Part shown: piece after piece, positions 7,507-16,573 of the stretch
Layout: each line of letters starts with the position of its first letter
Numbering within the stretch: position 1 is the first letter of the stretch
Assembly (NCBI RefSeq): GCF_009674485.1
Contig: NZ_WKJJ01000018.1
Span: 62,001-126,000, forward strand
Direction: 5' to 3'
DNA: 64,000 bases
Source of the DNA: Pseudoduganella rivuli
Lineage (GTDB): Bacteria; Pseudomonadota; Gammaproteobacteria; Burkholderiales; Burkholderiaceae_D
The notes under the pieces: model-generated
What the model was told of the DNA's origin: nothing
Seen by the model: only the letters and a program-made list of their open reading frames with translations
Databases searched by the model: none
Program-made: the position numbers and the translations under genes

Positions 7507-10500
7507 CTAATTCGGCGCCGCAACAGCCTTCACGGATTTCAGTTCCACCACGCCATGTGCCGCCGGCGCCTCTTCCGTCAGTTGTTCATCCGTCATCGGC
7601 CCCGTGCCGCTGTACTTGTCCAGGTACAGGTAAATCACCGGCGTGATGTACAGCGTAATGACTTGCGAGAAGATCAGGCCGCCCACCACCGCCAGGCCCA
7701 GCGGCTGGCGCAATTCCGCGCCGGCGCCCAGGCCCAAAGCGATCGGCAGCGCGCCCATCAATGCCGCCAGAGTCGTCATCATGATCGGGCGGAAGCGCAG
7801 GATGCACGCGTCGCGAATCGCATCGGCAGGCGCCATGCCGCGCGTACGCTGCGCTTCCAGCGCGAAGTCGATCATCATGATGGCGTTTTTCTTCACGATA
7901 CCGATCAGCATCAGGATGCCGATGATGGCGATCATCGTCAGGTCCAACCCGAACAGGCGCAACGTCAGCAGCGCGCCCACGGCCGCCGATGGCAAGCCGG
8001 CCAGGATGGTCAGCGGGTGGATATAGCTTTCGTACAAGACACCCAGCAGCACGTAAATCACGCCCAGCGCGGCAACGATCAGCACCAGCTGGCTGCCCTG
8101 CGAACTCTGGAACACGGCCGCGTCGCCACCGTAATTGGTGATGATGGAGGCCGGCAAGCCCATTTCCACGCCCATTTTGCCGATCTTCGCCGTGGCGGTA
8201 CCCAGCGGCACATCCGGGGCCAGGTTGAACGAAATCGTGATGGCTTGCAGCTGGCCCTGGTGGTTGACGGCCGTCGGGCCCACCGTACGCTCCACCGCCG
8301 CAAAGCTGGACAGTTGCACCAGCTGGCCTGCCTTGTTACGCACGGAAATCCTGGTCAGCGCATCGTCGAACTGGCGGTCTTCCGTGGCCGCTTCCAGGAT
8401 CACGAAGTAACTGGCGGCCGACGAATAAATCGTCGACACCTGGCGCTCACCGAACGCCAGGTACAGCGCGCTGCGGATGGCGGCCATTTCCACGCCCAGG
8501 TTATTGGCCTTGTCGCGGTCGATCCGGAGTGACGCCTGCAAGCCCTTGTTTTGCGAATCACTGGTCACGTCGCGGAAGTCCGGATCGCTGCGCATGCGTT
8601 CCTGGAACTTGCCGGCCCAGTCGCTCAGCGCATCCGGGCTCACCGATTGCAGTGTGTACTGGTAGCGGCTCTTCGACGGACGGCCGCCCAGCTGCAGGTT
8701 TTGCGTGGGGCGCAGGTAGACGTTCATGCCCGGCACCTGGCGCAGCGATTTGCGCAGGCTGTCCAGCACTTGCGGCATCTTGGCCCGTTCGCCGCGCGGT
8801 TTCAGCACAAGGAACATGCGGCCCGTGTTGGAGCCGCCGACAAACGACGTGACATCCTTGACGTTCGGATTATTGCGCGCCACTTCCACCACCCGGGTCT
8901 GCAATTCCAGCATGGCGGCGGACGAAATATCTTCGGCCGCTTCCGTCGTGGCCTGGATCTGGCCCAGGTCTTCTTCCGGGAAGAAGCCTTTCGGGATATC
9001 GATGTACATCCAGATCGTCAGGGCAAAGGTGCCGATGGCAATCGCCAGCACCACGCCGCGGTGCCGCAGCGCGACATCGAGCGTGCTGGCATAGCCGTTG
9101 CGCAGGCGGGTGAAGCCCGCTTCGAACCAGCGGCCGATAAAGCCGCCGGCCTGTTCATGGTGCGCATCTTCGTGTGACAACAGGCGCGACGACAGCATCG
9201 GCACCAACGTCAGCGACACCACGGCCGACACCAGCACGGACAAGCCCACGACGACGGCAAATTCGTGGAACAGCAAGCCGATCACGCCCGGCATGAAGAA
9301 GATCGGGATGAACACGGCCACCAGCGAAATGGAAATCGAAATAATCGTGAAGCCCATTTCACGGGAACCAGCCAGCGCCGCCTGCATCGGCTTCTTGCCC
9401 ATTTCCAGGTGGCGCACGATATTTTCCAGCACCACGATGGCGTCATCGACCACCAGGCCCACGGCCAGCGTAATCCCCAGCAGCGAAACGTTGTCGAGGC
9501 TATAACCCAGCGCGTACAGCAGCGCCAGCGCGCCCAGCAGCGAGATCGGCATCGTGATGCCGGGAATGAAGGTGGCGGCGGCCTTGCGCAGGAACAGGAA
9601 AATCACCAGCACCACCAGTGCCACCGTCAGCGCCAGCGTCAGGTTGACGTCGTGGATCGCTTCGCGGATCGATACGGAGCGGTCGTTGACCAGGCTGATT
9701 TTCACCGATTGCGGCAATTGCGCCTGGAAGCGCGGCAGCAGGCCGCGCACGCCATCGACCACTTGCACGGTATTGGCGTCCGGCTGGCGCTGCACCTGCA
9801 GCACGATCGACCGTTCGCCGTTGTAGCTGCCGGCCGCCTTGATCGACTGGTACGAATCTTCGACAGTCGCCACTTCCTTCAGGCGCACCGGCTGGCCGTT
9901 GCGGGTGGCGACGATCAGGTCGGCGAAATCCGCCGCCTTCATCAATTGCGCATTGCCCTGGATGGTCAAGATCTGGTTCGGACCGTCCAGGATACCCAGC
10001 GGCGTATTGGCGTTGGCGGATTTGATGGCGGCCGCCAGTTCATCCAAGGTCATGTTGCGGGCGTTCAGCAAGTCGGCCTTGGCGCGGATGCGCACGGCAA
10101 AACGCTTCTGGCCATTGACCGTCACCTGCGCCACGCCGGGCAAGGTGGACAGGCTGGGGGCAATCAGGTTTTCCGCATAATCATTCAATTCCGACAACGA
10201 CAGCGACGGCGACGTCATGGCCATGAACAGCACCGGCGCGTCGGCCGGATTGACCTTGCGGTACGACGGGATGTCGGTCATTTCCTGCGGCAGCGAGCGT
10301 TGCGCACGCAGCAACGCGGCCTGCACGTCGACCGCCGCTTCGTTGACATTGATGCTGGGGTCGAACTCCAGGGTCAGCGACGTGTTGCCCAAGGTGCTGG
10401 TGGACGTGATCAGGGCTACGCCGGCAATGGTGGAAAACTGTTTTTCCAGCGGCAGCGCCACGGACGAGGCCATGGTGTCCGGGCTGGCGCCGGGCAAGTC

Positions 10501-10647
10501 CGCGCTGACGTTGATGACGGGGGTGTTATAGCTGGGCAGCGCCGCCACGGGGATGCGGGAATACGCCAGTACGCCGGCCAGGATCAGGCTCAGCGACAGC
10601 AACACCACCATCACGGGGCGGCGTATGCACAGTTCGGACAGGTTCAT
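7507..10647 (-). CDS. RND multidrug efflux inner-membrane pump (HAE1/MdtB-MdtC type)
   Basis: A 1046-residue proton-driven exporter subunit of the hydrophobe/amphiphile efflux (HAE1) family. The N-terminal helix MNLSELCIRRPVMVVLL, two large periplasmic loops and two groups of about six membrane segments are visible. The segment GLVVDDAIVVLENI in the first helix bundle carries the paired Asp of the proton relay. It overlaps the preceding fusion-protein gene by 4 nt (ATGA) and ends the operon regulator-kinase-fusion protein-pump. There is only one pump subunit, and no outer membrane channel gene is in the locus, so a TolC-like partner must be encoded elsewhere. It resembles MdtB/MdtC more than AcrB by eye; substrates are unknown. 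Confidence 0.93.
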   Translation of the reverse strand: MNLSELCIRRPVMVVLLSLSLILAGVLAYSRIPVAALPSYNTPVINVSADLPGASPDTMASSVALPLEKQFSTIAGVALITSTSTLGNTSLTLEFDPSINVNEAAVDVQAALLRAQRSLPQEMTDIPSYRKVNPADAPVLFMAMTSPSLSLSELNDYAENLIAPSLSTLPGVAQVTVNGQKRFAVRIRAKADLLNARNMTLDELAAAIKSANANTPLGILDGPNQILTIQGNAQLMKAADFADLIVATRNGQPVRLKEVATVEDSYQSIKAAGSYNGERSIVLQVQRQPDANTVQVVDGVRGLLPRFQAQLPQSVKISLVNDRSVSIREAIHDVNLTLALTVALVVLVIFLFLRKAAATFIPGITMPISLLGALALLYALGYSLDNVSLLGITLAVGLVVDDAIVVLENIVRHLEMGKKPMQAALAGSREMGFTIISISISLVAVFIPIFFMPGVIGLLFHEFAVVVGLSVLVSAVVSLTLVPMLSSRLLSHEDAHHEQAGGFIGRWFEAGFTRLRNGYASTLDVALRHRGVVLAIAIGTFALTIWMYIDIPKGFFPEEDLGQIQATTEAAEDISSAAMLELQTRVVEVARNNPNVKDVTSFVGGSNTGRMFLVLKPRGERAKMPQVLDSLRKSLRQVPGMNVYLRPTQNLQLGGRPSKSRYQYTLQSVSPDALSDWAGKFQERMRSDPDFRDVTSDSQNKGLQASLRIDRDKANNLGVEMAAIRSALYLAFGERQVSTIYSSAASYFVILEAATEDRQFDDALTRISVRNKAGQLVQLSSFAAVERTVGPTAVNHQGQLQAITISFNLAPDVPLGTATAKIGKMGVEMGLPASIITNYGGDAAVFQSSQGSQLVLIVAALGVIYVLLGVLYESYIHPLTILAGLPSAAVGALLTLRLFGLDLTMIAIIGILMLIGIVKKNAIMMIDFALEAQRTRGMAPADAIRDACILRFRPIMMTTLAALMGALPIALGLGAGAELRQPLGLAVVGGLIFSQVITLYITPVIYLYLDKYSGTGPMTDEQLTEEAPAAHGVVELKSVKAVAAPN

Positions 10648-11879
10648 GCCGCACTATCCTTTTTCTTTCGGCTCAGGTTTTCACCCTTGCCATCGCCCTT
10701 GCCGTCGCCCCGGCCCTTGCCGCCCTCCGGGGCGGCTTCCGCGATTTTCACCTTGGCGCCGGGACGCAGGTTTTGCTTGCCTTCGACAATGACTTTTTCA
10801 TCGCCGTTCAGGCCCGTCACGGCGGCATACGGGCCGAATGAATGCAGACGCTGGATGTTGGCGACTTTGGCCGTCTGGTCTTCCGCGACGGTATAGACAA
10901 ACGTGCCGCGGGTATTGGTAATGATAGCGTTTTGCGGCACCACCAGCGCATCTTTCAGTGTTTGCACGGTGAGTTTGGCATTGACGTACTGGCCCGGCCA
11001 CAGGCGCGTGGCGCTGTTGTCGAATTCCGCCTTGACCTTGATGACGCCCGATTGCGCATCGACGGCGTTGTCGATGAAACTCAAGTGGCCCTGGAAGTCC
11101 TGGCCACCGGACGTCACCTGCACCGGCACCTTGCCGGCCTGCTTGGCCGCCAGCAGCGCACCCAGTGCACTTTCCGGCAACGTGAACGACACGTTGATGG
11201 GGTTCAGTTGCGTTACCGTGGTCAGCGATGTTGCCATTTGCACCAGGCTGCCCGGGTACACGTTGATGGCGCCCACGCGGCCGGTCAGCGGCGCGCGGAT
11301 CGTGTTGTAGCCGGCGCCCACCTGCGCAGCCTGGGCAGCCGCCTGGTCCGCCGCCAGCAGCGCCTTGGCCGCTTCGACCTGGCTGCGCAAGGTATCGACC
11401 GCGCCTTGCGCGATGAAGTTTTGCGACAGCAGTTCCTGGCTGCGCTTGTACTGGCGCTCCAGGTCCATCAGGCTGGCGCGGTCGCGCTGCACTTGTGCCT
11501 GCGCTTTTTCCACGTTGGCGCTGTCGCTGCGGCTGTCCAGCGAGAACATCAGTTGCCCCTGTTTGACGAAGTCGCCTTCCTTGATGTGCACCTTGGTGAT
11601 GGTGCTGGTGGTTTGCGGATGCAGGTCGACGGTGGACAGCGGCGACACGATGCCATTGGCCTGCAGCATGACGGCCACGTCCTGGCGCTGCGGCGCCACC
11701 ACATTGACGGCAGTCGGGCCTTGCTGGCCGCCGCCTTTACCTTGTCCCTGGGCTTGCGCAGGCGTGGAGCCACCTGCAGCGCCGCCTTCCGCCTGCGGCG
11801 CAGGCTTGGTGTAAAACCAGACGCCGGCGCCGATCGCGGCCGCCGCGCCCACCAGGGTTACCAGTGTGGATTTCTTCAT
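10644..11879 (-). CDS. RND efflux periplasmic adaptor (membrane fusion protein, MdtA-like)
   Basis: A 411-residue adaptor that would link the RND pump to an outer membrane channel. An N-terminal anchor or signal (LVTLVGAAAAIGAGVWFYT) is followed by a Gly/Gln-rich linker, a lipoyl/barrel-sandwich half (GIVSPLSTVDLHPQ), an alpha-hairpin rich in Gln/Ala (about 120-190), the second lipoyl half (IRAPLTGRVGAINVYPGSLV) and a beta-barrel domain. The C-terminus is low-complexity Gly/Lys/Asp-rich. The stop overlaps the pump start, implying translational coupling. The gene lies 15 nt downstream of the histidine kinase gene. Confidence 0.92.
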   Translation of the reverse strand: MKKSTLVTLVGAAAAIGAGVWFYTKPAPQAEGGAAGGSTPAQAQGQGKGGGQQGPTAVNVVAPQRQDVAVMLQANGIVSPLSTVDLHPQTTSTITKVHIKEGDFVKQGQLMFSLDSRSDSANVEKAQAQVQRDRASLMDLERQYKRSQELLSQNFIAQGAVDTLRSQVEAAKALLAADQAAAQAAQVGAGYNTIRAPLTGRVGAINVYPGSLVQMATSLTTVTQLNPINVSFTLPESALGALLAAKQAGKVPVQVTSGGQDFQGHLSFIDNAVDAQSGVIKVKAEFDNSATRLWPGQYVNAKLTVQTLKDALVVPQNAIITNTRGTFVYTVAEDQTAKVANIQRLHSFGPYAAVTGLNGDEKVIVEGKQNLRPGAKVKIAEAAPEGGKGRGDGKGDGKGENLSRKKKDSAA

Positions 11880-11894
11880 TATTATGCTTTAGCT

Positions 11895-13250
11895 TTAATT
11901 GCCAGCGTAGTATTCAGGGACGACGAGCGTGACTTCCAGCCCGCCATCCGGATGGTTGGCCAGCGCCAGGCTGGCGCCGTGCTGTTCTGCGATGTTGCGG
12001 GCGATGGTCAGCCCCAGTCCCGTGCCGCCGGATTCGCGCGAGCGGGAACTTTCAATGCGATAAAACGGTTCGAACACTTGCGCCAGCTGGTCCGGTGCGA
12101 TGCCGGGGCCGCTGTCGCGGATACGGATGCGGGCCGCGCCCACCATGCGCTCCACGGTGACGCCCGCTTCCTGGCCGTATTTGACGGCGTTGTCCAGCAA
12201 GTTCACCAGGCAGCGGCGCAGCGCCATCGGGCGGCCCATCAGCGCCATCGACGCGCGGCCTTTCAGCGTGACGTCCTGGCCCGCGTCGGCCGCGTCGGCG
12301 CACACGCTGTCGAGCAGCGAATCGAGGTCCAGCGCCTGCATGGTTTCGGTGCTATCCATGCTGCGCGCCAGTTCCAGGCCTTCCTTGACCATTTGCTGCG
12401 TGGCCGACAAATCGCCCAGCAGCTTGTGCTGCAAATCCGTGTCGGCGACTTTTTCCAGCCGCAGGCGCATGCGCGTCAGCGGCGTCTGCAAGTCGTGGGT
12501 GATGGCGGCCAGCATTTGCGTGCGCTGGAATATGTGCTGGCGGATGCGCGCCTGCATCGCGTTGAAGGCGGCGGCGGCCTGGCGGATTTCCGCCGCGCCG
12601 CGCAACGCCAGCGGCGGACGGTTGATGTCGTCGCCCAGGTCGCGCGCCGCCTTGGCCAGCTGTTTCAATGGGCGCACCGCCATGCGGGTCACGAGGAAGG
12701 CCAGCGCAATGATGGACAGCGCGAAGGGCACGAAGGTGGCGATTTCATTCTGGCCGGTGGGCGGCGGCGATTTCGGCGGCAGCACGGTCAGGCGCATGAT
12801 GGAGCCGTCGTGCATCGTCACATCCATGGCTTCGCACGTGCCGCGCCACTGGGCGGGGCCGAAGATGGAATTGATCTGGCGCGGCTCGTCGCAGGCGGCA
12901 GGACGCTCCGCCACCGGCATCACCTTGTATACCGGCCCCAGGCGCGTGGCCAGTTGCCGGGAAAAGTCGGTTTGCGCGGAACCGCCGCCGCGCGCGTCAT
13001 GGGTCGGTTCCAGCTTGATCGCGCCCTTGGCCGCGATCTTCTGGTACATGTCGCGCGCTTCCGGCTTGATGACGGCGGCAATCGCGATCAATTCTTCCGC
13101 GCGGTCCAGCGCATACGAATCGCGGTAGCGCTCGACCGTGCGCTGGCGTTCCATGACGGCCAGGTACTGGGTCAGCGACGCCGACGCCACGATCCCCAGC
13201 AGCAGGACGGCAAACACCCTGCCCGTCATCGACATCCAGAATGCTTTCAC
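11895..13250 (-). CDS. Sensor histidine kinase (EnvZ/BaeS-like)
   Basis: A 451-residue membrane kinase that probably senses envelope or drug stress and phosphorylates the adjacent response regulator. It has an N-terminal membrane helix (about 10-30), a periplasmic sensor of about 140 residues, a second helix (about 172-190), HAMP (about 190-245), the H-box ITHDLQTPLTR with phospho-accepting H252, the N-box LLDNAVKYG, and G-boxes DSGPGI and GTGLGLTI. The H-box is closer to EnvZ than to BaeS. It overlaps the regulator gene by 4 nt and precedes the adaptor gene by 15 nt, so the signal system and the pump form one transcription unit. Confidence 0.93.
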   Translation of the reverse strand: MKAFWMSMTGRVFAVLLLGIVASASLTQYLAVMERQRTVERYRDSYALDRAEELIAIAAVIKPEARDMYQKIAAKGAIKLEPTHDARGGGSAQTDFSRQLATRLGPVYKVMPVAERPAACDEPRQINSIFGPAQWRGTCEAMDVTMHDGSIMRLTVLPPKSPPPTGQNEIATFVPFALSIIALAFLVTRMAVRPLKQLAKAARDLGDDINRPPLALRGAAEIRQAAAAFNAMQARIRQHIFQRTQMLAAITHDLQTPLTRMRLRLEKVADTDLQHKLLGDLSATQQMVKEGLELARSMDSTETMQALDLDSLLDSVCADAADAGQDVTLKGRASMALMGRPMALRRCLVNLLDNAVKYGQEAGVTVERMVGAARIRIRDSGPGIAPDQLAQVFEPFYRIESSRSRESGGTGLGLTIARNIAEQHGASLALANHPDGGLEVTLVVPEYYAGN

Positions 13251-13972
13251 GCCGACTCCACCGACACGGCGCCGGCCAGCACATAGCCGCCGTTACGCAC
13301 GGTCTTGATGATTTGCGGTACGCGCGCATCTTCGCCCAGTTTCTGGCGCAGGCGGCTGATCTGGATATCGATCGAGCGGTCGAACGGGTCCGCATCGCGG
13401 CCCTGCGTCAGGTTCAGCAGCTGGTCGCGGTTCAGCACGCGGTTCGGGTGCTCCAGGAACACTTTCAGCAGCCGGAATTCCGCGCCGGACAGCATGATCA
13501 CGATGCCGTCCGGGTTTACCAGGTGGCGCGCCGTCAGGTCCAGCGTCCAGTTCGAGAAGCGCATCTTCTGCACCTTGTCCGAACCGGTGTTTGATGGCAT
13601 CGCATGGCTGCGGCGCAGCACGCTGCGTATGCGCGCCAGCAATTCGCGCGGTTCGAACGGCTTGGGCAAATAATCGTCGGCGCCCATTTCCAGGCCCAGG
13701 ATCCGGTCCAGCGGTTCGCTGCGGGCCGTCAGCATGATCACGGGCAGCGACGACGTGGCGCGCAGTTTGCGGCACAGCGTCAGGCCATCTTCGCCCGGCA
13801 TGTTCAAGTCCAGCACGATCAAATCGGGACGGGCTTCTTCCAGTTGCTTCCACATGCCGGCGCCGTCCGCCGCACATTGCGTGCGGTAACCGTTGCCTTC
13901 CAGATAATCGGCCAGCAGGGTACGGATATCGCGGTCGTCATCGACGATCAGAATGGTAGAAATCGGTTCCAT
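13247..13972 (-). CDS. OmpR-family response regulator controlling the efflux operon
   Basis: A 241-residue two-domain regulator. The receiver domain has acidic pocket residues DDD at 11-13, the phospho-acceptor D55 in LIVLDLNMPG, the conserved Thr/Ala in MLTA, and Lys in YLPKPF. A C-terminal winged-helix domain (about 135-235) ends with TVRNGGYVLAG, typical of OmpR/PhoB regulators. It is the first gene of the minus-strand operon and sits divergently from a Spy-like gene. The spacer between them has repeated TTGTAT boxes that could be its binding sites. Autoregulation is likely but not shown. Confidence 0.93.
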   Translation of the reverse strand: MEPISTILIVDDDRDIRTLLADYLEGNGYRTQCAADGAGMWKQLEEARPDLIVLDLNMPGEDGLTLCRKLRATSSLPVIMLTARSEPLDRILGLEMGADDYLPKPFEPRELLARIRSVLRRSHAMPSNTGSDKVQKMRFSNWTLDLTARHLVNPDGIVIMLSGAEFRLLKVFLEHPNRVLNRDQLLNLTQGRDADPFDRSIDIQISRLRQKLGEDARVPQIIKTVRNGGYVLAGAVSVESA

Positions 13973-14015
13973 GCCTCAATTATCCTTAGTTCAGGGAGCG
14001 ATAGCCAATGAGCGA

Positions 14016-14073
14016 TTGTATCGTCTTGTATATCGGAGGAAACTGGCAGCAACACCGAAACAGTTTGATACAA
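14016..14073. promoter_or_regulatory. Candidate response-regulator binding sites between efflux operon and spy-like gene
   Basis: TTGTATC at 14016-14022 and TTGTATA at 14026-14032 form a direct repeat with 10-bp period, the usual geometry for OmpR-family dimers. An inverted copy, GATACAA, lies at 14067-14073. The boxes lie in the divergent spacer, close to both genes. Binding is an inference. Confidence 0.4.
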
Positions 14074-14167
14074 AAGCTCCGGCAAGGGACACGGAAGGGA
14101 AACAGCCGGGTGCCAAGATGGTCTCATGTGCAGAGCATTGACCTGCACCCCACTGAAAGGACACATC

Positions 14168-14683
14168 ATGAAAACCACGATTGCCAAAGCTGTAATGGTT
14201 GCCCTGCTGGGCCTGGGCGCTGCCGGTTCCACCTATGCCGCCGATCCCGCCACCACCGGCCGCCACGGCCATGCGCTGAGCCAGGAAGAGCGCGCCGCAA
14301 AAATGGCGGAACACCAGGCGAAGTTTGCTGAAATGGTGGCCAAGCACCAGGCTGCCCTGCATGACAAGCTGAAGCTGACGGCCGCACAGGAACCGGCGTG
14401 GAAAACCTTCGTTGCTGCCGTTACGCCAACGTTGCCGACAACGCCAGTAGACCACGCAGCCGCCGCGTCGATGACGACGCCGGAGCGCCTGGACCAGCAC
14501 CTGGCCATGGCGAAGCAGCACCTGGCCAAGATGGAAACCCGCGTGGCCGCCACGAAGGTGTTTTATGCGCAGCTGACGCCGGAGCAGCAAAAGACCTTCG
14601 ATGCGGAAGCAGCCAGGATGCACCACCATATGGCCGGCCGCATGGGCCACCGCATGATGATGCATCACGGCGGCGCCATGTAA
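14168..14683 (+). CDS. Spy/CpxP-like periplasmic LTxxQ protein
   Basis: A 171-residue secreted protein with signal peptide (MKTTIAKAVMVALLGLGAAG, cleavage near TYAA). The mature part is helical and charged, has two LTxxQ-type motifs (LTAAQEPAW near 88 and LTPEQQKTF near 145) and a His/Met-rich C-terminus (MHHHMAGRMGHRMMMHHGG). LTxxQ proteins such as Spy and CpxP are stress-induced periplasmic chaperones. The His/Met tail could bind copper or other metals. The ATG at 14168 is chosen because AAAGGA lies 7 nt upstream and the signal peptide begins there; a longer reading from 14126 has no such support. It is divergent from the efflux regulator. Confidence 0.85.
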   Translation: MKTTIAKAVMVALLGLGAAGSTYAADPATTGRHGHALSQEERAAKMAEHQAKFAEMVAKHQAALHDKLKLTAAQEPAWKTFVAAVTPTLPTTPVDHAAAASMTTPERLDQHLAMAKQHLAKMETRVAATKVFYAQLTPEQQKTFDAEAARMHHHMAGRMGHRMMMHHGGAM

Positions 14684-14690
14684 TGACAAC

Positions 14691-14718
14691 GCCTCCTTGC
14701 CTGCCAGGGCAAGGAGGC
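14691..14718. terminator. Bidirectional hairpin between spy-like gene and dsbD
   Basis: A perfect 10-bp inverted repeat (GCCTCCTTGC at 14691-14700, GCAAGGAGGC at 14709-14718) with an 8-nt loop lies between two convergent genes. There is no long T-run. Confidence 0.65.
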
Positions 14719-14731
14719 GTCACGTTGCTGT

Positions 14732-16471
14732 TTACTTCAACTTTTCCAGCGATTGCATGAATTTCTGCGCGTCCTGGAAACCCACCACGCGGGCGTCGGG
14801 GATTTCCCGGCCCTGCGTATCGAACAGGATGATGCCGGGCGGCCCGAACAGCTTGAAGCGCTTCAGCATCGCCTTGTCATCCGCATCATTGGCCGTCACA
14901 TCCACTTGCAGCAGCACAGTGTTCGCCAGGCGCGCCTGCACTTCCGGCTTCACAAACGTCAGCTTTTCCATTTCCTTGCACGACACGCACCAGTCCGCAT
15001 AAAAATCCAGCAGCGCGGTCCTGCCACCGGTTTTCGCCAGCGCCGCGTCCAGTTGCGCCACCGTCTTGATGCGCGTGAATTGCAGGCCGTGCGCGGCGCC
15101 GCCTTTGCCCAGGTGCGCCAGCGGCGCCAGCACGTCGCGCCCGCCGGTCGCCAAGCCCACCAGTTGCACCGCGCCCAGCGCCAGGAATACCAGCGATACC
15201 AGCTTGCCGACGCGGCCGGAACGGGCCAGCAGATACATGCCGTACAACAGGCCCAGGAAGGCAAAGCCCGCCATCGCCACCGCCGCCGGCAGCACCGGCG
15301 ACACCAGCCACAGCGCCACACCCAGCAACAGCACGCCAAAGAAGCGCTTCACGTGTTCCATCCACTTGCCGGCGCGGGGCAGCAAAGCGCCGGCCGACAC
15401 GCCCACCAGCAGCAGCGGCACGCTCATGCCCACCGCCATGGCAAACAGGGCGCCGCCGCCGATGACGACGTCGCGCGTCTGGCTGATGTAGACCAGCGCA
15501 CCGGCCAGCGGCGCGGCCACGCACGGGCCCACGATCAGCGCGGAAATCGCGCCCATGATGAAAACGCCCGCCAGGCGGCCGCCGGACTGGCGGTTCGACG
15601 CGGCGCTCAATTTGCTTTGCAGCGCGGCCGGCACCTGCAATTCATACAAGCCGAACATGGATAGTGCAAGAACCGCCATCAGCAAGCCGAAGGCGCCCAG
15701 CACCCACGGATTTTGCAGCGCGGCGGCCAGCCCTTCGCCCGCCAGCCCCGCCGCCACGCCCAGCGCCGTGTAGACAATGGCCATGCCCAGCGAATACGTC
15801 GACGACAGCAGCAAGCCCCGCGAGCGGCTTGCCTGCGCGCCATCGCCCACGACGATGGACGACAGGATCGGCACCATCGGCAACACGCACGGCGTGAACG
15901 ACAGGCCCAGGCCCAGCAGGGCGAACAGCGGCAGGATCACCAGCAGGCGGCCGCCCTTCAATGCGGATTCAATGCGGCCCAGATCGCTTTGCTGTTCCGG
16001 CGCGGCCGATGCCGCGGCGGGCGCGGCGCCGGCGTTGCCGGCCACCGCGGTGCCGCCGCTGGCGGTCAATTTTGCCGTCGCATCCTGCGGCGAATAGCAC
16101 AAGCCTTTGTCGGAACAGCCCTGGCCCGTCACCGTCAGCGTGAACGGGCCGGCGCCGTCGACCGGCACCTTGATGGTGACCTGGTGGCGGTACGTTTCCA
16201 CTTCCTTGTTGAAGGTTTCATCGAATTTGACCTTGCCGGGCGGGATCTGCGGCTGGCCCAGGGTCGCGCCATCGGCCTTGAAGGCGAAACGTTCGCGGTA
16301 CATGTAATAGCCGTCCGCGATATCAAAGGTGACGGCGGCAGTCTTGCCGTCCACCATGCGGGCGGAGAATTTGAAGGCGACTGCGGGGTCGAGGAATTCG
16401 TCTTCAGCGTGGACGGCGCCGGCCGCCAACAGGAACAACGCGGCCAGCAAGCGAATGAAGGTGTGGAACAT
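14732..16471 (-). CDS. dsbD: Thiol:disulfide interchange protein DsbD
   Basis: DsbD carries reducing power from cytoplasmic thioredoxin across the inner membrane to periplasmic DsbC-type and CcmG-type proteins. The 579-residue protein shows all three modules: signal peptide and N-terminal domain with C119 and C125 (GCSDKGLCYS), a membrane domain of about eight helices with the redox Cys in SFTPCVLPMVP and VGPCVAAPL, and a C-terminal thioredoxin domain with CVSC in DWCVSCKEM. The ATG at 16471 was chosen because it starts a clean signal peptide (MFHTFIRLLAALFLLAAG); the longer upstream reading adds a non-conserved stretch. Supply of reductant for haem attachment would link it to the resB end of the window. 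Confidence 0.94.
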   Translation of the reverse strand: MFHTFIRLLAALFLLAAGAVHAEDEFLDPAVAFKFSARMVDGKTAAVTFDIADGYYMYRERFAFKADGATLGQPQIPPGKVKFDETFNKEVETYRHQVTIKVPVDGAGPFTLTVTGQGCSDKGLCYSPQDATAKLTASGGTAVAGNAGAAPAAASAAPEQQSDLGRIESALKGGRLLVILPLFALLGLGLSFTPCVLPMVPILSSIVVGDGAQASRSRGLLLSSTYSLGMAIVYTALGVAAGLAGEGLAAALQNPWVLGAFGLLMAVLALSMFGLYELQVPAALQSKLSAASNRQSGGRLAGVFIMGAISALIVGPCVAAPLAGALVYISQTRDVVIGGGALFAMAVGMSVPLLLVGVSAGALLPRAGKWMEHVKRFFGVLLLGVALWLVSPVLPAAVAMAGFAFLGLLYGMYLLARSGRVGKLVSLVFLALGAVQLVGLATGGRDVLAPLAHLGKGGAAHGLQFTRIKTVAQLDAALAKTGGRTALLDFYADWCVSCKEMEKLTFVKPEVQARLANTVLLQVDVTANDADDKAMLKRFKLFGPPGIILFDTQGREIPDARVVGFQDAQKFMQSLEKLK

Positions 16472-16573
16472 GACTGCTTTCAGTATGACGGTGCAACGGG
16501 TAATGGTACACCGGTCTTTGGCGGGGACAAAGTGTGCGAAACTCATAAGCTTCATCACCTTATGGGATCCGAC

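Noticed and set aside
11895..13972. Naming the efflux two-component pair baeSR
   Set aside because: The kinase H-box is closer to EnvZ and the regulator is a generic OmpR type; only the gene context suggests Bae. I left the symbols empty.
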